Position numbers and translations under genes: made by a program. Below are positions 1 through 24,585 of a stretch of 64,000 bases of DNA, piece after piece. Each line of letters starts with the position of its first letter. The first letter of the stretch is position 1. The stretch covers positions 7,493,721-7,557,720 of the forward strand of contig NW_025062479.1 of assembly GCF_000002995.4 (NCBI RefSeq), written 5' to 3'. The notes under the pieces are model-generated. The model did no database searches, was not told the origin of the DNA, and saw only the letters and a list, made by a program, of their open reading frames with translations. The stretch comes from Brugia malayi (Eukaryota > Nematoda > Chromadorea > Rhabditida > Onchocercidae).

Positions 1-3000
1 GATTAAAAGGGGTATGGAACCCGATCGCCATGAGCGATGAAGTCAGTGAGTCAGTTAGTCAGTTATTCAATCAGTTAGTCAATCACTTTCTCTCACCAAA
101 GCAATCCATCATCATGTTTGTATGGGAGCACAGCTCGTATCGTATCCATCGACCAGGAGAAGTATATATTGGCAAACTACCGTATCCGCCGCGGAGGCCC
201 CGATACCTGCAACCGGAAATTATTTTTGGTTGCTTTACACGTCCCATGTGTTCTCTGTCCCTCCTTTTCCCGTACCTTTCTTCTTTTTTAGGAGAGCGAA
301 GTCAGATGATATTTTCAAGAGGCACTTTTAGTAATTCATTGTGATATTTTTCTTCTATTCCACTTACCTGTTTTGCTCGTCGCGACACGACCACTGTCAT
401 CAAACTTATATTCCTGAACCCACACTGCTTCTACGGCAGGCCTGGACTCCGTTTGCTTAGCTATCCCATTTCCAGTAGCTCAGTATCTGGGTCTGGCTCC
501 TAAACAGCACCCAATCACCATTTTCAAATATCCATTGCAAATGCAGAGTGAGTTTCGTTCTTCATTCATCAGCTGTTTTTGTTATTAGTACCTATCAAAC
601 AACTTAATTTCATTCTAACTTTTCATTCAGTCTAAATCTTTCCTTTTTTTGCTCCATTCTATTACTTACAAAAAATAAGACTGAACTACCCAACAACCTG
701 AATGGTATTGTTTTCGGAGTTTTATAATTCTGCTGGACTTTAATATGGAATCATCGCATTTCTTAATATAATACTATCATATTTCCGTTGTATGAAGGAT
801 GAGAAATTTCTAAGAGCCTATATTGACTTGATTGAGAATCAAGAATTGTTCGAGGCATATCGGTGACGATGATAAGACACATGAGCACTTTTAATTTCTA
901 AGAAGAACACTCTTCCAAATATTTCCTGCTAATTTTTGTAAGAGGCATAAATAATTAAATTATGGTCTTGAATAATCAATTTAAGTTTTGCCAAATAAAA
1001 TTGCCACATTGAGCATATTATCATAATTCGATCAGATAGCTGAAATGCAAAATTCATTCAATAAGCGTTCTCAAACCCTAAGCATTCAGCACATCGGTGC
1101 TACAGCCAATCTTAGTGCTACCACTACTATCACGATAATTAGTGCTATTATTAATATTATTATCTAACAGCTATTATAAACAACACTGCTGCTAAAACAT
1201 CCAGCCGATCACTTTTTCAACAGCTAATTCGTTTCTGCAATAATATTTGTCTCTTGACATCTTTTTGCAAAAGCTTTTTCTTTTATACCATTTTTCTTTG
1301 TTGATCTTTAACTTCTCAAGTTAATAGCAAAAATGACATAGGCCGACAATGTAAGTTGTATTTTAGATGCACAGAAAGAAATTACGAAAATTCTCCGGAA
1401 ATTTCCTACTGCATGTAGATGACAGAATCTTTGTTTTTTTCTAATAATGAACGACGTATATATTCTAGCACACAACAACCTGTTTCCAAAACAGCATTTT
1501 AATTTCTAAGGCAAAGAACCAATAAAGAAATTTTTGTAATAGTTTACTTTTTTTTAATTACTATAAAATGCAAATTGAAATTGTATGCAAAGTTGTTTAA
1601 TTCTTTAATTTTAATCAGCTGATTCGCTACAGTATCAGATTTTTATTACGGATAAATTTTTGGTATGATAATAGAATTTATTTAACCAATTTCTTAATTT
1701 GTACTAAATTTTCATGATCATATTACTGAAGTTTCTCTTAATTAATTCGTAGCAGCAAGCTATCAATTACTGCTGTGATTATATTTTCAGCTACTGAAAT
1801 TTTCTTTTAGCAAATATTTTGGTTTTGTTGCGAAAATTTCAAGCATATGCCGATTTGCACTTTAAGCTGTAAAAAACTAATCCATGTCATATCTTTAACT
1901 CGAGAATAACCTATAGATTTGGACTGTCCTGAAGTAGATGCTAGAAGAGCACAAGCTTATTTCGTCTTTCGTATTGAAATAACATAAACTGATTGAAAAT
2001 CAAAACGATGCCATAAAATTAAGACTTCCAAAAAGTATGGCTTTCTATAATTAGATATTGGTATCTCTGATTAGCTAAGATTTTAGTGAGTGAATGATTC
2101 AAAAAAAGTGAGTATATAATGCATTGCTCCTGAGTGATTGATGACTATATACGGAAAAACGTGATCTAGAAACGATGGAGTCGTTAATGCTCATAATTTC
2201 AGTAGCCCAAGATTAAACTTCCAGCCAGGCCTCAGCTGTTGAAAACCTCCATGATATGTATTTTTTATTAAACCACCTAAGGCCATAACAGAGTAGCAAC
2301 TTGAATATAAAATATAAGGGAGGTTAAGTTCAGACATGTGACTGCAATTGAGTGTTTTCAGTGAGATGCGTTGCGATGGCAGCGATTGCATGTCAGCGAT
2401 AACTATTCATATCTAATCAGTCAAGTTGACACATTTCATGATGATGGTGCTATTACTGTTCTTAGTAATGATTTTCAACTTGAATTCAGTCTATATTTGC
2501 ATCACATTCTCTTAAAACTTCAGAAAAGAATAAAATAGCTCTAGTAGTGATGAAAAGAATACTATTTCATTTTTTTTCTGAAGACAGCAGTTCTAAAATT
2601 TTATATCAGTTTGATAGCATAAAAGCTTTTTAGTCAATTTCTAGTGAAAATGTTAGGTTTGGAGGGGAAGAAGTAATTGTATTCCAAAAATAAAATAGAC
2701 TGGAAGTAATGGGCATGAATTTGAAATAAACTGGTAATGAAGTAGAAAAATGATAAAATGTGATGCAATAAATAGCATTATAGTATAACATCGATCGTTT
2801 ATTACAACAACAAGATTTGATTCAGTTGCAGGACAGTTAGTTTGGTAGTGCGGGGCGGGGGAAAGATGAGAAGGAATGGGAAAAGTGGAAAAGAAGAGGT
2901 ACAACCCATCGAGCATCACTGATTTGCTGTGATATAGTACTACCCATTCCCCAATACGAATTTGAACTTTTCACACACCATGCTCCCCTTAGACTCCTTT

Positions 3001-3188
3001 CTCCCCTCTCCATCCCTCAGCCTCATCCATCTTTACAACAAAATTTTGTCGCTGTCTGTCGCTCGCTAATTTATGTCCACTCACAAATATACAGATCATT
3101 TGGTATCAGTTGGTTATCGCGTGCTTCGATCACTTTACTTTCAAACTCTCTCTACTGTTACTTCCATCCAAATTTCAAAGCACGTGTA
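1..3188. other. Non-coding stretch upstream of, or within, the Pax6 gene
   Basis: I see no convincing coding exon here. The first 100 bases carry a degenerate short repeat built on CAGTTAGT. The longest open frame (30-344 +) has no protein character and overlaps that repeat. Pyrimidine-rich sequence runs through about 2940-3060. Because the homeobox exons of a Pax6 gene follow and its paired-box exons are absent, this is most likely a large Pax6 intron or upstream regulatory DNA. No paired-domain signature was found in any frame I read. Confidence 0.4.
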
Positions 3189-3246
3189 ATGTATAACAGT
3201 TCATCAGTTGCGGTAGAAAAAACTATCGAAAATTTGAATAAACTTG
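3189..3246 (+). CDS. Possible alternative first exon of a homeodomain-only Pax6 isoform
   Basis: An ATG at 3189 opens 19 codons ending in phase 1 at a GTAGGC donor (after 3246). That phase exactly fits the homeobox exon starting at 4901, which needs one base to complete its first codon. The joined product would start MYNSSSVAVEK and run directly into the acidic linker before the homeodomain, without a paired domain. C. elegans vab-3 is known to make such a paired-less product (MAB-18) from an internal promoter. The peptide itself matches nothing I recognise, so the assignment rests on phase, position and that precedent; a chance ATG-to-donor match is a real alternative. Confidence 0.3.
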
Positions 3247-4900
3247 GTAGGCTTCCATTCATTCTTGCTATGTCCAAAATTACTCTTTTTTCTTCGAGGA
3301 ACATCGTGTACTGGAAATCAATTGTTGGTACTTACTTTCAGCATGTATTCTTTCCACTGAGTTTTTTTTCTCCAGGATATAAGGAAGTGAAATCATTTAG
3401 TCTTCATATCGAAGAATACTGATGGTGAAAAAAGAACTATAAACTCCTAGGGTACCAAGGTAACTTCAACTTCCATTCTGTAATATTTCTTTTGGTAGTA
3501 CTACACTCTGCTTTTGTTCTGCACATTGCTATTAGTATTTTCTTGTATCTTTGTAGTTTTTAGACTCGTTTTTAATATTTGCAATTTTATAACAAATTTT
3601 GATGTAACATTTGATTGTGCTGAGGAGGCTGCAGAAGTCTGGTAATGTAGAGAAGCATGACAAGAATATCCCAAGAAGCTTCAAAAAATTTGGAAACGAT
3701 TATGCTCATTAGAAGTAGGAATTACCGACACCTAATTACCGATATCTTAAGCAGGAGATAAATTAAACGAAACATTTTAATAGTTGGAATTTCGAGTCTC
3801 TTTCAGAAGATTCGTGTACGGTCATGCCTAATATGCACCGGCAGATCATCGAAAGGCGCGCAATAATGAATTTCTGGATACTTCTCACTGTCTTAACGAA
3901 AGTAACACGATAATTTGATTCACGAATAGCCTATTATGGCATGGATATAAAAAATCATCTGCATTTTATGAAGGGTACTAAAAAAAGGGGTGGAAATTGG
4001 CATCTGTTTGAATAAGGTATTATCGATTACTGAATCAGAGAGATTCATAAATTTAGGATTACTTGATACTGTAGCTAGTGCTAAGATGTAACTATCCAGG
4101 TGGTGACAGGTGATCATGTTCTTTTGAGCTCATAAATCAACAGCAGCGGCAACATCACCGCCGCTGCCATACTCATCCATCAGCGGGAAAGGCAGGGAAA
4201 GAAAGGAAGAAGGAAGAAACAGAAGGATTGATGACAGCATCATTTCTTTACCAAATAATTTCTATTTCTATTTGTTCATCAGTAACGGGAAGGGAACAAC
4301 CAATTGTTTCGATTGTTATCAAAATATTTGGAATGCTGTCCTAGCTTTGTTGTTTAACGTATCTTTTTTATCTGTGATACTTGCTATTTCTCACTGATAC
4401 ATGCAAACGGAGGAAGCACGTATTGCTTAACGTTCCTGAATCAATAACTAATTTTTTGAAACATAGAAAAACTGTACCAAATCATTAAATAAATCACACT
4501 TTTAACAACGGAAGAATAACAACAGGTATTTTAAACTCATACAATTAATGAAATTTAATCTCAATACTATGAGTAACGTATAGCAGTTTAAAAAGACATC
4601 AGAAGATTTAAATGCTTGAATGCCCTGAAATGAGAGATAAATTAGATATAGTCTGAGAATGGTACTCAAATTTTATGCTTAAAAAGAACATCTAAAAGCT
4701 TTATAAAAGTGATTTAGAATTGACATACAGACATGAAACATGCATGTTACACATTTTTAACAAATACTTTGTTATTAAAGAGATATTTCATTTAGTTCTT
4801 TCTATTTTGCAAATCTGAAACTTATTATTCTGAAATTAGGATGCAAATTACTACCACAATAAAATTTCTAAACATTATTGAAGGATTTGAAATGTTATAG

Positions 4901-10578
<5,678 letters not shown>

Positions 10579-12487
10579 AACGGTTGCGATATTCATCCTA
10601 GGTTTTGAATAAATGGATCGAGTAATTTTTCGCTTTATTTCATTAAGAGTTCGTGTCTTAATGAACTTTGTTCCTATACTAGGTTTGGATTGTTTTCAGT
10701 TGTATAAATTTGTGTTTATATCTTAAAAAAAAAAATCATTTAAAAAGATTTAATGCGTTAGTTCTTAGCGGTGAGGAAAGTGGATTTGGTTTTGCTATTT
10801 TTATACCCAAATACATTCCAAGGAAGGTGCTGTTTAATATCTTTGGCAAATACTTTAAGCTTTTCAAGAATCAAAAATGAACTGAAGTGACAGTGTGATA
10901 TCAGAAGCAGTTTTTTTCTCCTTTTACACTTCAGAAACTTATGATTGATCAATTTTATACTTGCGGATTATTTGTAGTTTTATTTTTTTTTTTTGAAATT
11001 TTCAAAAATATTATGATTTGCTGTCAATATTCAAGAACTGGGTGCAGAATTCTTCTAGTACTTTACAAATCTGATATATATTGAGACAAGTAAGTCATTT
11101 AACTTCTCCTATTTTTCCATAAGTTCATAATTGAGTTTTTGCCAGCCCAATTATAGCTGCAGGTTCATCTGTGTATATCATATATACAGGGTTGAGAGAA
11201 ATGGAGTTGAAATTGATGAGTGCTGACTTTTTATTTTAAAAGACCATTCTCAGGCTATTAAACACTTTTTTTAATTCAAGTTTTAGATTCAATTCAAAGG
11301 AATGAAATATTGTAGAGGATTCAATAAAATTGTGTTGTCGAAAATAATTTTTCAGTAAATAATTTTTCTTATTGTGAATATGTAAAAAATATCTCTTGTT
11401 TCGAATGAGTTAATGAGTTTCAAGAGAGACGAAGCGTGAATTTTGCTATAATAACCATAATTTCCACTGGTCACAACTGTTCAGCACTTAATTTTTTTTT
11501 TCGGTTTGTTAATGTCTCACTGTAGTGATGCGTGATTAAATGTTTCTTTGTCTATTATGTACTATATGGGTTGCAAGTTTTAATAACTTCATAGAATAAT
11601 GTATAATCCTTTCAAGTCATTGTAGTTGTTAACTATGCTTAATTATATAAAATTACGTATTACTATTTTTATCGACCAGTATAAAATAATCTTTGTCGCA
11701 TACAAAATTTGATTGAATAGACATTTGACTTTTTAAACTAAATAATTAAGCAAAACTGAAATGCCATAGTATTTTAAACGATTAAGTGAAAAGTTTTAAA
11801 GACTGTATGGAATGATTTTTTTCCTAGCATATATTGGAAAAAATGCTACCTTTTGGTTATTATACTCCTTAGTTTACTATTAGATTTTACAAATCCTTTT
11901 TTTTTTTTTTGATCCGACGAAGATATATTCGGACTTGCTGGATGCCGAAAAACGTACACATTTTGCTCTTTTGTTCAAACCAAAACACTTATGTGCTAAC
12001 ATTTTATGTTTGTATATGAAGTAATAGTTAGCATTCACTTATATTAATTTTTAACCATTTTTTGTATAAAAACTGGTATTTTACTCATTAGGCAAAATGA
12101 AAATATTGCAGATATGAAATATAAATATATTTCTAGTATAAATTTTTTCGATATAAGTTAAATCTTATTAAGTCTTAATTATCTTTGTTAACTATAATTT
12201 CAAAGAATCTGCAAACTTTGGTAGCTTAATATTGATTATGACCGAATGAGAGCTTCGAATAAATTTGAGAGAATAATCAACGCCTGAAACTCCATAAATT
12301 TGATAAAATGCAAAACAGTTTATACGATAATTAAAAGACAAACAGAATTATTAATGGCAAACACTAATTACACATCAAATGATAACATAACTAACAATGC
12401 AAAAAATGAATGAATTACAGAAGAAAATTCGAGATCTATAAAGAATTTTTTGGCATCAATGTGTCATAATTTGCAATAAATTATTTA
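10579..12487. other. Convergent intergenic region between Pax6 and G gamma
   Basis: AT-rich spacer between the stop codons of two convergent genes. An AATAAA lies about 30 bases after the Pax6 stop (near 10609) and may be its polyadenylation signal. Poly-A and poly-T runs are common. No exon was recognised. Confidence 0.5.
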
Positions 12488-13491
12488 TTACAGAATTTGA
12501 CATTTTGATTTTTCAGCCCAAGGATTGCATCGTTTATCAACGGGATTCACTAGTGGATCGTTCTCCTGTTGTCCTTCGATATATCGCTTCATCCTAAAAA
12601 TTCTATTACTACAAGAATCGGACATGTAAATTATTCACACATTTTCCTCCTATGATACTCACTCTGGATATGATAGGAAAAGAGTTTCCCTTTCGTGGTC
12701 TGTTTAACTATTTCAAGCGAAATGACCAAGTCATTTACTTACTATGCTATCAGCAAAGTCAAATTTTTTCTCCTTGTAATAAATATCATCACAGTTAAAA
12801 AAGTTCTTTCCTAATGATTAAGTCTTTACTATGACAAGGCTTGAAAATAGAACTAAGCCTAAGCCCAATAAACGTTTATATAATTTGTCTACCCAGCAGT
12901 TGCGAGAGCATTTTTCGAAATATTTGGACCATACATTACTAATTCAGTAGCGACAACATAAAACAATGAATACCACAAGCCATTTAGTAACTATATTAAA
13001 TGACTTGGAATGCATTCATATATATGTAATATTTATGAATGTATTCCAAGCGTTTTAATACACTTTTTAAATATATATATGTATAATTGCTTGAAAAAAA
13101 AAATACCATCAATAAAAGTCACTTTTCATGCTGAAAATTTGACCTGAAGATTTATTTATAGTTTAGTTGCAGAACGAAATTAAACTTTAAAGAAAAAAGA
13201 TTTCAAACTTTCCTCAAACTTAGTAAATCTAAAATAATTTACAAACTTTATATAAGATATGTAGATTAAGAGCAAAAACAGAGATATGTATTCTAAGAAA
13301 TCATTAGCATCAGAATTTTGCAAATTATCAAAGATAAGTTAAGAATAAAGTGGGAAATGATTAGCCGTAAAAATGAATCGAAGTAGCCAATTCAAAACGA
13401 ACTCATTAGCTGACTGTGATACGGGTAATCTCTGAATGCTTAGCTGATGTCGTAAGCTTTCTACACTCCGCTGCATGTCGCACTTGTCCAT
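12488..13491 (-). CDS. gpc-2: Heterotrimeric G-protein gamma subunit (GPC-2-like)
   Basis: Gamma subunits bind G beta as an obligate dimer and anchor it to the membrane through a prenylated C-terminus. The 3' exon (12488 to 12593) reads YIEGQQENDPLVNPVDKR, then NPWAEKSKCQIL and stop: the conserved DPL and NPWxEK elements followed by a CAAX box (CQIL; leucine last favours geranylgeranylation). The 5' exon (13415-13491) begins MDKCDMQRSVESLRHQLSIQ, very like the N-terminal coiled coil of nematode GPC-2. An acceptor-like TTTTCAG sits about 36 bases upstream of the ATG. Joining CA|G across the intron gives about 60 residues, the family size, but the helix between the two parts is a few residues shorter than usual. 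A second acceptor (exon to 12608) or a missed micro-exon is possible. Confidence 0.88.
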
Positions 13492-18369
<4,878 letters not shown>

Positions 18370-21300
18370 ATCCATTTATCTAATTCATCTATATATCTAA
18401 CCTATCTATCTAACTCAATATAATATACCAGTGCATAACCTAATTCAATAAATAAAACATCCGTCTGTTTCTCTGTTACATACACATGCAACTATTGGTC
18501 TATTCTGAACTATCTATCGAAAACTTCAATGCTATGAAAACAAATCCGAAGCAAGGAAGAAGAGATCGATTTTCAGTTCTATGGAAGCAGAAAGCATAAT
18601 AAGAGCAGAAATTGCAATATCCATCTTGAATAATATGTGCATTCTTGCCAGATCCCTGGTAAAACAGTCATTTTTACTTTTTTTTTAAGTGCCTTGTTGT
18701 GACAACCGAATTTTTTGGAACTAATCAAAATATGTCCAATACTAAATATCTATCTTACTCAAAATGATTACTTAACTTGGTATTACTGATTACCTAAGTA
18801 AGTTGGTACTTCTCGTTAACGTCAGTATAACGCTTCTGAAATGGAAGGCTTCTGTTACATATACACTACATTTGTATCCACACAAGTTATCAACTTAATT
18901 GCTTAAATTAACTTTTAAAAAAATTTAACTTAAAAAAATTGCTTTTAATTAAATTAAGAGTCCAAAACTTTTTAGTCTGATGTCTCACCTCTGGAAAATA
19001 GTAAAAATCTTAAATGCATCTTTATTTTCTCATATTTCACAAGATTTTCGCGTATTTAAGATTATATTTCGCTGCATGATTATTCCTTAGAGAAGTTTTC
19101 CGTGTACATCATATTGTGTGTTATAGTATTTATCTTATGAAATAATTCCGATCACTCAATTTGGTTGTATTCCTGTGCATACTTTACCCATAGCTATTCT
19201 AAGTTTACACCAATTTAATTAACATTTTCAGTGATATTTCCCACTCAGTTTATTTCAATGTATTTGCTAATATAAAGTAAGGCCTAGTTAGTTATTTAGT
19301 TTCTCTCATTGCTCTTTCCATTACCAGCTTTTGATTCCGCCACATTTTTTTTTTTTTTTTTTTTTTTTTTTGCTTTAACTGCAGAATTCCCACATCTCAC
19401 TAGCTCAGTGTTGGAACGGCAAGCATATTTTCATTGGATGAAAGACTTTGCATTAACTTTCAAAGATTAAAAGACTTTTTGGATTTAGGCATGAAATTTA
19501 TAAAAATTACTTTTCTACCATTGCATTTTTTATTGCTCCCAAAAGAGGACCTGCATATGTTATTATACCTTTCATAAAGTTAGGTTATGGCGAAGCATTA
19601 TACCTTTGATGAAGTTAAGTTATGGAGAAGCATGTTTCTGAAAGCCTTTAAGCAGCTAAATTTAACCTGACGATTTTAAAGTATTCAAACAATTTAGAAG
19701 TGTTTAATGTACAGATGGATTAAACAAATGCTTTGACTATTGGTCAGGATTTCTTTCATGGTCGATGTCACAAAGTTTCAGCTCCAGCAGATGTACAACA
19801 TCGAATAAGTGGACGTTTTTTGATTTATTATGAACAATTCTATATTGTTCATAATGAAGAGAAATACGAAATTTGCGATCTTTGATGAGCTGAAAGATCT
19901 ATATTTATAGAATTCATTGTTAACTATACAAACTGTGAGAAGCACAGTTAAGTTGCTATAAAAGTTTATACTGTTTTTCCCAAAGCTTTTTTGCAAAGGA
20001 GTATTATTTACCATAAAATTGATTATAAATTGTTTCATGGGGTTCATACTTGTTTTATGAAAGATTTAAAATACTTTTGGAGCAAATTAGTTTTAATTTG
20101 CTCAATATTTGAGACATCTTTCCGATATTTTCGACTCTTATTTCACTACAGAAACATTTCGAGTTCACAGATATAAAAGCGCTTTTTCCTCAATGTGTAA
20201 AAATCATTTCATACAAATCTTTTCTATAATTCTGGAATATTTCCATATGTTGCTTCGTATTTAATAGATCTATAACAGATTGATTCTATCGATTTGAAAT
20301 ATCTCCACAGAAGCAATTTCAAATAAATCTAGAATAAACTGCAATAGAGCACATATTTATGTGAAAAGATAAAAGGATAAGGAAAGTTTATGAAATTGGC
20401 TTTCTTTGAATGAGCATTTAATACTCATTCAAATCATTTCTTATTATTTTTCTTTTGATAAAAGTTTTAAATGTAGTCTAGCTTAACATTCAAAAAACAA
20501 TGCAGTAATTGAGAAAAAGACAGTTATTGAGCTGTTACATATTGCATTAACCTATAACGAAGCAATCTGTTTGTACCTAGTTTATTCCTTTTTGTTCCCA
20601 CTAAAATTTGCGCCAAATTTCTGTGCATCCATAATAGATTGATTTTGTGTAGATTAGAATCGTTAGAACTCTCTATTGCTTTAGCAGAGTTAGTTTATAT
20701 ATGAACTTTATTTTCACAATTGTAAACTTTGTTGTACTTAAAACTTGTAAACATCAAACATTCACTATCCGGTTCGATTTTGTGTAAGAATTGTGGTTTT
20801 CATGCAGAAAAAGAAGAGGGAACTATTTGCGAAATTTATGTTGAAATCTCAGAGAATGAATACTGTTCGCAGTCTTAGCCGAATTTTCAGTATTTAGCTT
20901 GATAAAGAAAGGAAGAAAAAATGTCACACCCAAAAATTAATATGGAGTAAATAATTTTTTTGGGCCGTCTTGTTATTTTGTATGCATTTTTTATAACGTA
21001 CAAAAACGTGATAATACCATAGCGACTCGGAATAATTCTTTCCCACTCATCTTATCAGCTTGGTAGAGCGATTATTCGTAATGTTTTAATTCGAATATTA
21101 AAATAATAACTCATTGTAAGTTGCAACTAATTTACAGTTACTGCTGTCATAATCATTGCAATACCAAATCATATTATTAAACCATTCCTACTCCCACAGT
21201 CTGATCTGAATCAATGCTTCTTTCAGTTATGACCAAAACACCATCACAATTGAAAAATTAAGGAATCTACAGAACTCTCTCAAAAAGTGAAATCCTTTCA

Positions 21301-24300
21301 CCGTCGCGTTCAACCTTTTTTTTGTTCTGAAAAACCTAAGAGGACTTTTGTTTTGTAATCTCTGAACAACTCTCTTTAAAAATTGTTTTTACAAAAAACA
21401 CTGAACGTTAGTCTCATGAGGTTATTTCTTGAATTGAAATTCAAATCCCGAAATAACATACAAATTCCAGTGATACCAAGATCTACTCTCAAAATAAATA
21501 AATTATGTTGAAAAGCAAAATCAGATCACATTAATGGTGAGAATAATTAAAATACGCATCGACTATATTTTTATAATAGATCCTTTTCCCATCATACTTT
21601 ACTATGCATTATATTCCAAAACAGAAATTATAATAGTCTATTAAGGTTACTTTGGAAATATTCGTAGCGACCTCTAATTTATCTTCTCATAATTCAAATT
21701 AAACTGACTTTGCTGCAGTTGGCTACAACTGCATATTCGATGATTTGTGCAGATTGTTTGCAGCCACATCAGATCGATATCGATTAGTTCAGGGTGACAT
21801 GGCATATTTTTATGGTTTCTACATGTACCATTCAACGATCACTTCCTTCCAAATTTTATCATAATACTGGAGAGAATAGTCTTCTGCCAACATCCTAAGA
21901 GATCTAGGCAGATATTTTCAAATTTTCTATATCATAGTTTTTAATACAAAGTGGTCCTCACATTAATAAAGATAAATCATTTGCACAATTGAACTTCGCA
22001 AATAAACAAGCAGATAGATTTTTAGATGATAAAATACCATCTCAAGATGGCATTTGCAATTCTATATTTTATCTACTGGATAGCGGATACGATATTTTTT
22101 AACGCAAAATTTGGTTAAATTTTTTTTCTTTTTTTTAAGAAGCTGTAATATAATTGGCTTTTTTAGTCTAAATTTTCAAATTTATCCACTGGTAGTCTGC
22201 TAATCTGAAGCTTGTTTGATTGATGTAGATAAAAAGTTCAGTTGTATGATTATTCAGGGTTCACAATCTGTGTCAAGAAAAATTCTGTTTTCACTAACAT
22301 AAGCTCAGGAACTATTTCGAGTAATGTCCATAAAACTTAATTTAATTTACATCTTAATTTTCACTAAAATTCATTTGCAGTTAGTTCGCTCTTTCATTTA
22401 CATGAATTATTTATCTGTATCATGTATTGCTATCATACCGAATACAGCCATTAAAATAATCGCAGTAGTCCTATGTGCTGGAAAACTATGCTAACCAGAA
22501 ATCTCTACTGTTATTTCGGTTAGTCTGATGGAAAGCGAAAAACTTAATTGTTTTCTACTAGAACTTATTCTAGAATCTCTACAAAGTTTATAGAATTTCT
22601 GAAATTTTTAAAACATTATCTTCTTTTGTACTTGGAAATCGTTGAAGTGAAAATTATATATTTTTTTCTACTCCTCTTCTTTTTGATAACCATGCAAATA
22701 TTGGAATCCATTCCGTCCAGAAATATGTCAAAAACCGAGTCACTTCTTCACTTTAACGAAGTAAATGTAATTCTTCTAAAAAATGCAAAATGGTGTAAAT
22801 TATTTGCTACCAGTTTTTTTTTTTTCTTTCATTATCCAATTTACAAGTTTTAATTCGAACTTTATCTAAAGCACAACTCTTATCACGAACTGTCACAAGT
22901 TAAACTCTTAAAGCTATTGTACAAGATCGGTTAAAAGCTACTGTACAAAATTAGCAAAAGTCTTGACAACATATAGTGAAATATCATAAAATATCAGGTT
23001 TGGTACGCTTCCACTGGAGTACACAAATTATTTTTCCGATCCTCTTTCTTAGATTTTTTGTATGATAAAAAGTACAGTCTTACAATTTTGATTAGTAAGT
23101 GCATTTTTTAAATTATCTCTGTATCAACTTTCTTGAATGAAGCAGAAATCGTAGCCAGAACGAGAGTATTTCCAAGGAATAACACTACAGTCAAAAAATC
23201 TCTATGCTGATTTACGGTCTTGATACAGCTGTAACATCGATGTTGACTTAGATGCTCTTCAATACTAACGATTTCATAACGCTGATACCAATCCACTTTT
23301 ACAGAAATTTTCAGTTCATTTTTTTTTTTTTAATTTAATAAATTTTGATATTTTTTGTGGTTTTTGTCTATAATTATGGTGATTATATATGTACTGATGT
23401 TTATTTTGATGATTTATTGATGACTGCCCCTTTTTTTTTGTTTTTTAATTTGTTTATAAATTTTACAATTTGAAGAACTTTAAACAAGATCGTGTTTAAA
23501 TAACTGTCAAGGGATTAACGTTTGGTGCAAAAAGTGCAGATGTCAGTCACTACAATCTCGCTAAATCTTTAAAAAAACTTGGCAATATTTTTTCTATGTA
23601 CTGATGTTTATTTTGACCAGTAGATCTGCTAATCATTGGGAGTAAAACAACTTCATTTTTCGATCATTGCAAAGGATGTATTATTTGTAGTAGCATGCTG
23701 TTCCTTAATTTTGAAAATGAATCCCTTTGCTTTTGGGGTCTTGAAAGCGATCGATGGAGAATTATTCAAGAAAGTTTTTTAAACATTTTTAGAAAAATTC
23801 ATAATTTTTTCGAGTGAAATTAGCTGCACTGAAGTGAATTTAGCTTTTCATTTTTTTATGAGGAACTAGTACTGCAATGTCGCGAAATGACTAAAAAAGT
23901 TAGTAGAATCAGAAACGTTCATATTTTTTTCTAACCCATTAATCCGGAATTACTGTTGGTTGTGACTACTGTATTAAGAAAGGAAATTCTTTTCCATGAT
24001 TTTTGAGAAATAAGAAGCATTGTGCCATTTTCAGAAGATCGAATGAGCCGAGCAAAGTGATGTTGAATTTTAAGATGGAATTGCTTAAAAATGGAATAGA
24101 GTAAATCAGTTTCATTTTGTTGAATTGAAGTTAATGTAGGTACCATCATTAGCCATACCAAATGGTTATCTAGCTCCATTCCATTTCGTGCCTATTGTTT
24201 TCCAGTGAACACTGACAAGTGATCCACTCAAATGGCAAACTGGTTCAGGAAAGATGACCAAGAATGAGGATCAGGAAAGAGTATTTGACTAATCAAGTTC

Positions 24301-24585
24301 CTTACGCTTCATATAGGAACTTCAAAGAAATTCTCATCAGATCTATTACACAAAAGAATTAGCCTGATTGTCGATGTACTGATTCATGCCTTTTAATGCA
24401 TGTCATTCTATTTATGCATTGTCGCGAAATTCGAAACAAGTCTCGCAAACCTCCAAATAACTTTCAAAACATATCAAATAAAATTTTATTAATTCATAAC
24501 GCTAGAATTTGTTTTAAATGAACATTTTTTAAAAAAATATAAAACTTCAAAGAAATTCTCACTGCATTTGCTATACAAAAGAAAT
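18370..24585. other. Six-kilobase region with no recognised gene
   Basis: AT-rich sequence with only short, unconvincing frames on both strands. A run of 27 T is at 19345-19371. Near 24420 the string TGTCGCGAAA occurs, the same as the starts of the LTR-like sequences near 37498 and 44632 read on the - strand, so a small retrotransposon remnant may lie at 24420-24585. An open stretch near 21720-21870 (+) lacks a start and a recognisable match. Confidence 0.45.

Noticed and set aside
30..344. 104-residue open frame at the left edge
   Set aside because: It begins in a degenerate CAGTTAGT repeat, has no recognisable motif, and an overlapping frame is equally open.
1..4900. Search for paired-domain exons of Pax6
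   Set aside because: No paired-box signature (such as GVNQLGG or ISRILQVS) was found in any frame, so no such exon is claimed in the window.
19778..20047. 89-residue - strand open frame
   Set aside because: It is rich in Asn, Phe, Ile and Ser, as expected from AT-rich random sequence; there is no motif.
21050..21110. tRNA-like string TTGGTAGAGCGATTATTCGTAAT followed by AATTCGAATATT
   Set aside because: It resembles a D-arm, an anticodon arm with CGT and a T-loop, but the variable region is missing and the acceptor ends do not pair. At best it is a decayed tRNA or organelle or endosymbiont remnant; a tRNAscan-SE run would decide.
21720..21870. Open stretch GYNCIFDDLCRLFAATSDRY... after TTGCTGCAG
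   Set aside because: It has no start codon, no clear donor, no matching neighbour exon and no family recognised.
23931..24179. 82-residue - strand open frame
   Set aside because: No motif or splice signals support it; length is within chance for the region.
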